31,019 nt of DNA from Streptomyces rubellomurinus (lineage in GTDB: Bacteria > Actinomycetota > Actinomycetes > Streptomycetales > Streptomycetaceae). The notes under the pieces are model-generated. The model saw only the letters and a program-made list of their open reading frames with translations, had not been told where the DNA came from and searched no databases. The position numbers and the translations under genes were made by a program. Position 1 is the first letter of the stretch, and the number at the start of each line of letters is the position of its first letter. Below are positions 30,401 to 31,019 of the stretch, one piece after another. Location: positions 1-31,019 of the forward strand of contig NZ_JZKH01000089.1 in the NCBI RefSeq assembly GCF_000961885.1, in the 5' to 3' direction.

Positions 30401-31019
30401 CGCCGCCGCCGAACAGCGGCGCGTCCTCGGCGAGTTGGTGCGCGAGCGGATCGCCGCCGTCCTCGGGCACGCCACCCCGGCCGGCGTCCGGGAGCGGGCC
30501 GCCTTCAAGGACCTCGGCTTCGACTCGCTGACCCTCGGCGAACTGCGCGAGCAGCTGGCCGCCGCCACCGGCCTGCCGCTCCCCACCTCGCTGCTCTTCG
30601 ACCACCCCACCCCCGCCGCGCTCGCCGCCGAACTGCGCGCCCTCGCGCTCGGCGAGGACACCGACACCGAGGCGCGTGCCGCAGTCGGGACGGACGAGCC
30701 GATCGCGATCGTGGCGATGGCCTGCCGGCTGCCGGGCGGTGTCTCTTCGCCGGAGGAGCTGTGGGAGCTGGTGGCGGCGGGCGGTGACGCGATCTCCGGG
30801 TTCCCGACCGATCGGGGCTGGGACCTGGGCCGGCTGTTCGACGCGGGCGCGGACGGCCCCGGCACCTCGCACACCCGCCACGGCGGATTCCTGGACGGCG
30901 TGGGAGAGTTCGACGCGGAGCTGTTCGGGATCTCGCCGCGCGAGGCGCTGGCCATGGACCCGCAGCAGCGGCTGCTGCTGGAGACCTCCTGGGAGGTGTT
31001 CGAGCGCGCGGGCATCCCG
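27471..31019 (+). CDS. Type I modular PKS: KSQ-AT-ACP loading module plus start of module 1 (partial)
   Basis: Open from ATG 27471 (GGGAG 3 nt upstream) to the window edge, 1,183 codons. The first ketosynthase (about 24-440) has TVDTAQSS, with Gln195 replacing the active Cys; His330 (ELHGTGT) and His370 (KTNIGH) are intact. This is a KSQ domain, which decarboxylates malonyl-ACP to make an acetyl starter. The acyltransferase (about 560-870) has GQGAQ, Ser675 in GHSIG and HAFH at 775-778, the malonyl-CoA pattern. The ACP has Ser1019 in LGFDSL. After it, a second ketosynthase begins at about 1075 ([14 protein letters not shown]) and is cut by the window end before its active site. No docking helix is needed, as this is the first PKS protein. 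Linkers contain short repeats. Confidence 0.92.
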   Translation, partial: MADSAEFGPDRMPRAGESPRAGREPIAVVGLACRLPGAATPDAYWRLLADGVDAVTEFPADRWAEALARDPGLADAVPAHARRGGFLDRVDGFDPAFFGISPREARAIDPQQRLALELGWEALEDAGLRPAALAGTRTGVFVGGGADDYAKLTQAHGPHAVTQHTATGLTRGIIANRISYLLGLHGPSLTVDTAQSSALTAVHLACESLRTGESELALAGGVQLNLTPEGALAAARFGGLSPTGRCHTFDHRADGYVRGEGGALVVLEPLHRALAAGHRVLCVIRASATNNDGATDGLTVPSAAAQRDLLRLAYRRAGLDPAEVQYVELHGTGTRLGDPVEAAALGAVLGRDRPADDPLLVGSAKTNIGHLESAAGAAGLAKAVLCLSRRALPPSLHHERPAPAVELAGRGLRVRTEHGPWPHPDRPLVAGVSSFGMGGTNCHVVLSDHPDGSDRSDRSDGSGRSASVPAPSGPAAGVDGCGTLPFLLSARDAGALREQAERLAGHLGAQDRADVAHSLATTRTLFEHRAVLLAADRATLADALADLADDRPSPAVVRGEDLGGGTVFLFAGQGAQRPGMGRELYRAFPVYARAFDEACAALDPHLEPHLDPDPDLDPHRGRSLREVVFAPEGSPEAALLDRTGYTQPALFAVEVALHRLVESRGVRPDHLMGHSIGEIAAAHVAGVLDLGDAAALVAARGRLMQELPGGGAMVAVQATERELAEQLAGREAELGIAALNGPEATVLAGDEQAVLRLAEHWRARGRRTKRLRVGHAFHSPHMEPMLDAFAAVLRGLDFRPPRIPIVSNLTGAPAGATELCDPDYWVRHVRRPVRFLDGMRRLHEAGVTRYLELGPDGVLTALARDCVPAGSAFVPALRPRCPEVRGLTEALARLHAHGAPVDWSAAFAGSSPRRVTLPGYPFQRQRYWLEPAVPAEEPAVVPEEPTAVPEVPGRPAGAPDAPANPTEEALRRRLAGLAAAEQRRVLGELVRERIAAVLGHATPAGVRERAAFKDLGFDSLTLGELREQLAAATGLPLPTSLLFDHPTPAALAAELRALALGEDTDTEARAAVGTDEPIAIVAMACRLPGGVSSPEELWELVAAGGDAISGFPTDRGWDLGRLFDAGADGPGTSHTRHGGFLDGVGEFDAELFGISPREALAMDPQQRLLLETSWEVFERAGIP

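Noticed and set aside
27522..30881. Minus-strand open frame of 1,119 codons opposite the PKS
   Set aside because: It is a mirror of the PKS coding strand; the plus strand shows full KSQ, AT and ACP motifs.
1..31019. tRNA, rRNA, insertion sequences or attachment sites
   Set aside because: No cloverleaf-like segment, transposase motif or terminal inverted repeats were seen on reading both strands.

Overview
The window is very GC-rich, with strong third-position G/C bias, GTG starts and many ATGA/GTGA gene overlaps. It also carries SARP and LAL regulators, one TTA leucine codon in a regulator gene, and modular PKS coding. This points to a streptomycete-type actinomycete (Streptomyces or Kitasatospora). 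All function names below come from reading motifs; no database search was run.

Left part (1-4.4 kb): a stand-alone LanC-like cyclase (250-1455), a small unknown protein (1603-2025), a secreted protein made of four 40-residue two-cysteine repeats (2331-2924), and a promoter-driven two-gene unit (3138-4348). That unit reads as a split borosin system: a separate precursor-like protein with a LigA/borosin-binding-like domain, translationally coupled to a SonM/OphMA-like tetrapyrrole-methylase-fold N-methyltransferase.

Middle-left (4.4-7.1 kb): an isoprenoid-synthase-like gene on the minus strand stands divergent from a chain of three overlapping plus-strand genes. Two of these encode micro-proteins (30 and 49 aa). 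The third encodes a 353-aa prenyltransferase/squalene-cyclase-repeat protein with a class II-like DADSTA motif. This may be a compact terpenoid locus.

7.2-12.2 kb: a minus-strand operon encodes a PatA/PatG-type subtilase with a C-terminal PatG-like domain and four small proteins sharing an APP(V/I)xR leader motif. Three of the four carry a cyanobactin-type protease recognition sequence (GVEAD, GVEAN, GVEPS) just before a short variable C-terminus. A SARP activator is divergent from it. No YcaO or other cyanobactin tailoring gene is present. This is the strongest candidate for an undescribed RiPP system.

12.2-16.1 kb: a frameshifted MFS-transporter remnant, then a Tat-exported molybdenum hydroxylase of isoquinoline-1-oxidoreductase type (large subunit and 2Fe-2S subunit).

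16.1-22.9 kb: a large LAL regulator with the TTA codon, two tandem GbsR/MarR-like repressors, and a divergent ABC-2 exporter pair with a palindrome over its promoter.

22.9-31.0 kb: a cytochrome P450, a Lsd18/MonCI-like flavin epoxidase preceded by a ladder of four overlapping hexapeptide mini-ORFs, a nucleotidyltransferase and a GNAT acetyltransferase, and the start of a modular type I PKS. The PKS loading module is KSQ-AT(malonyl)-ACP, followed by the beginning of module 1, which runs off the window. Together the P450, epoxidase and PKS suggest the edge of a polyether-like or epoxidised polyketide cluster.
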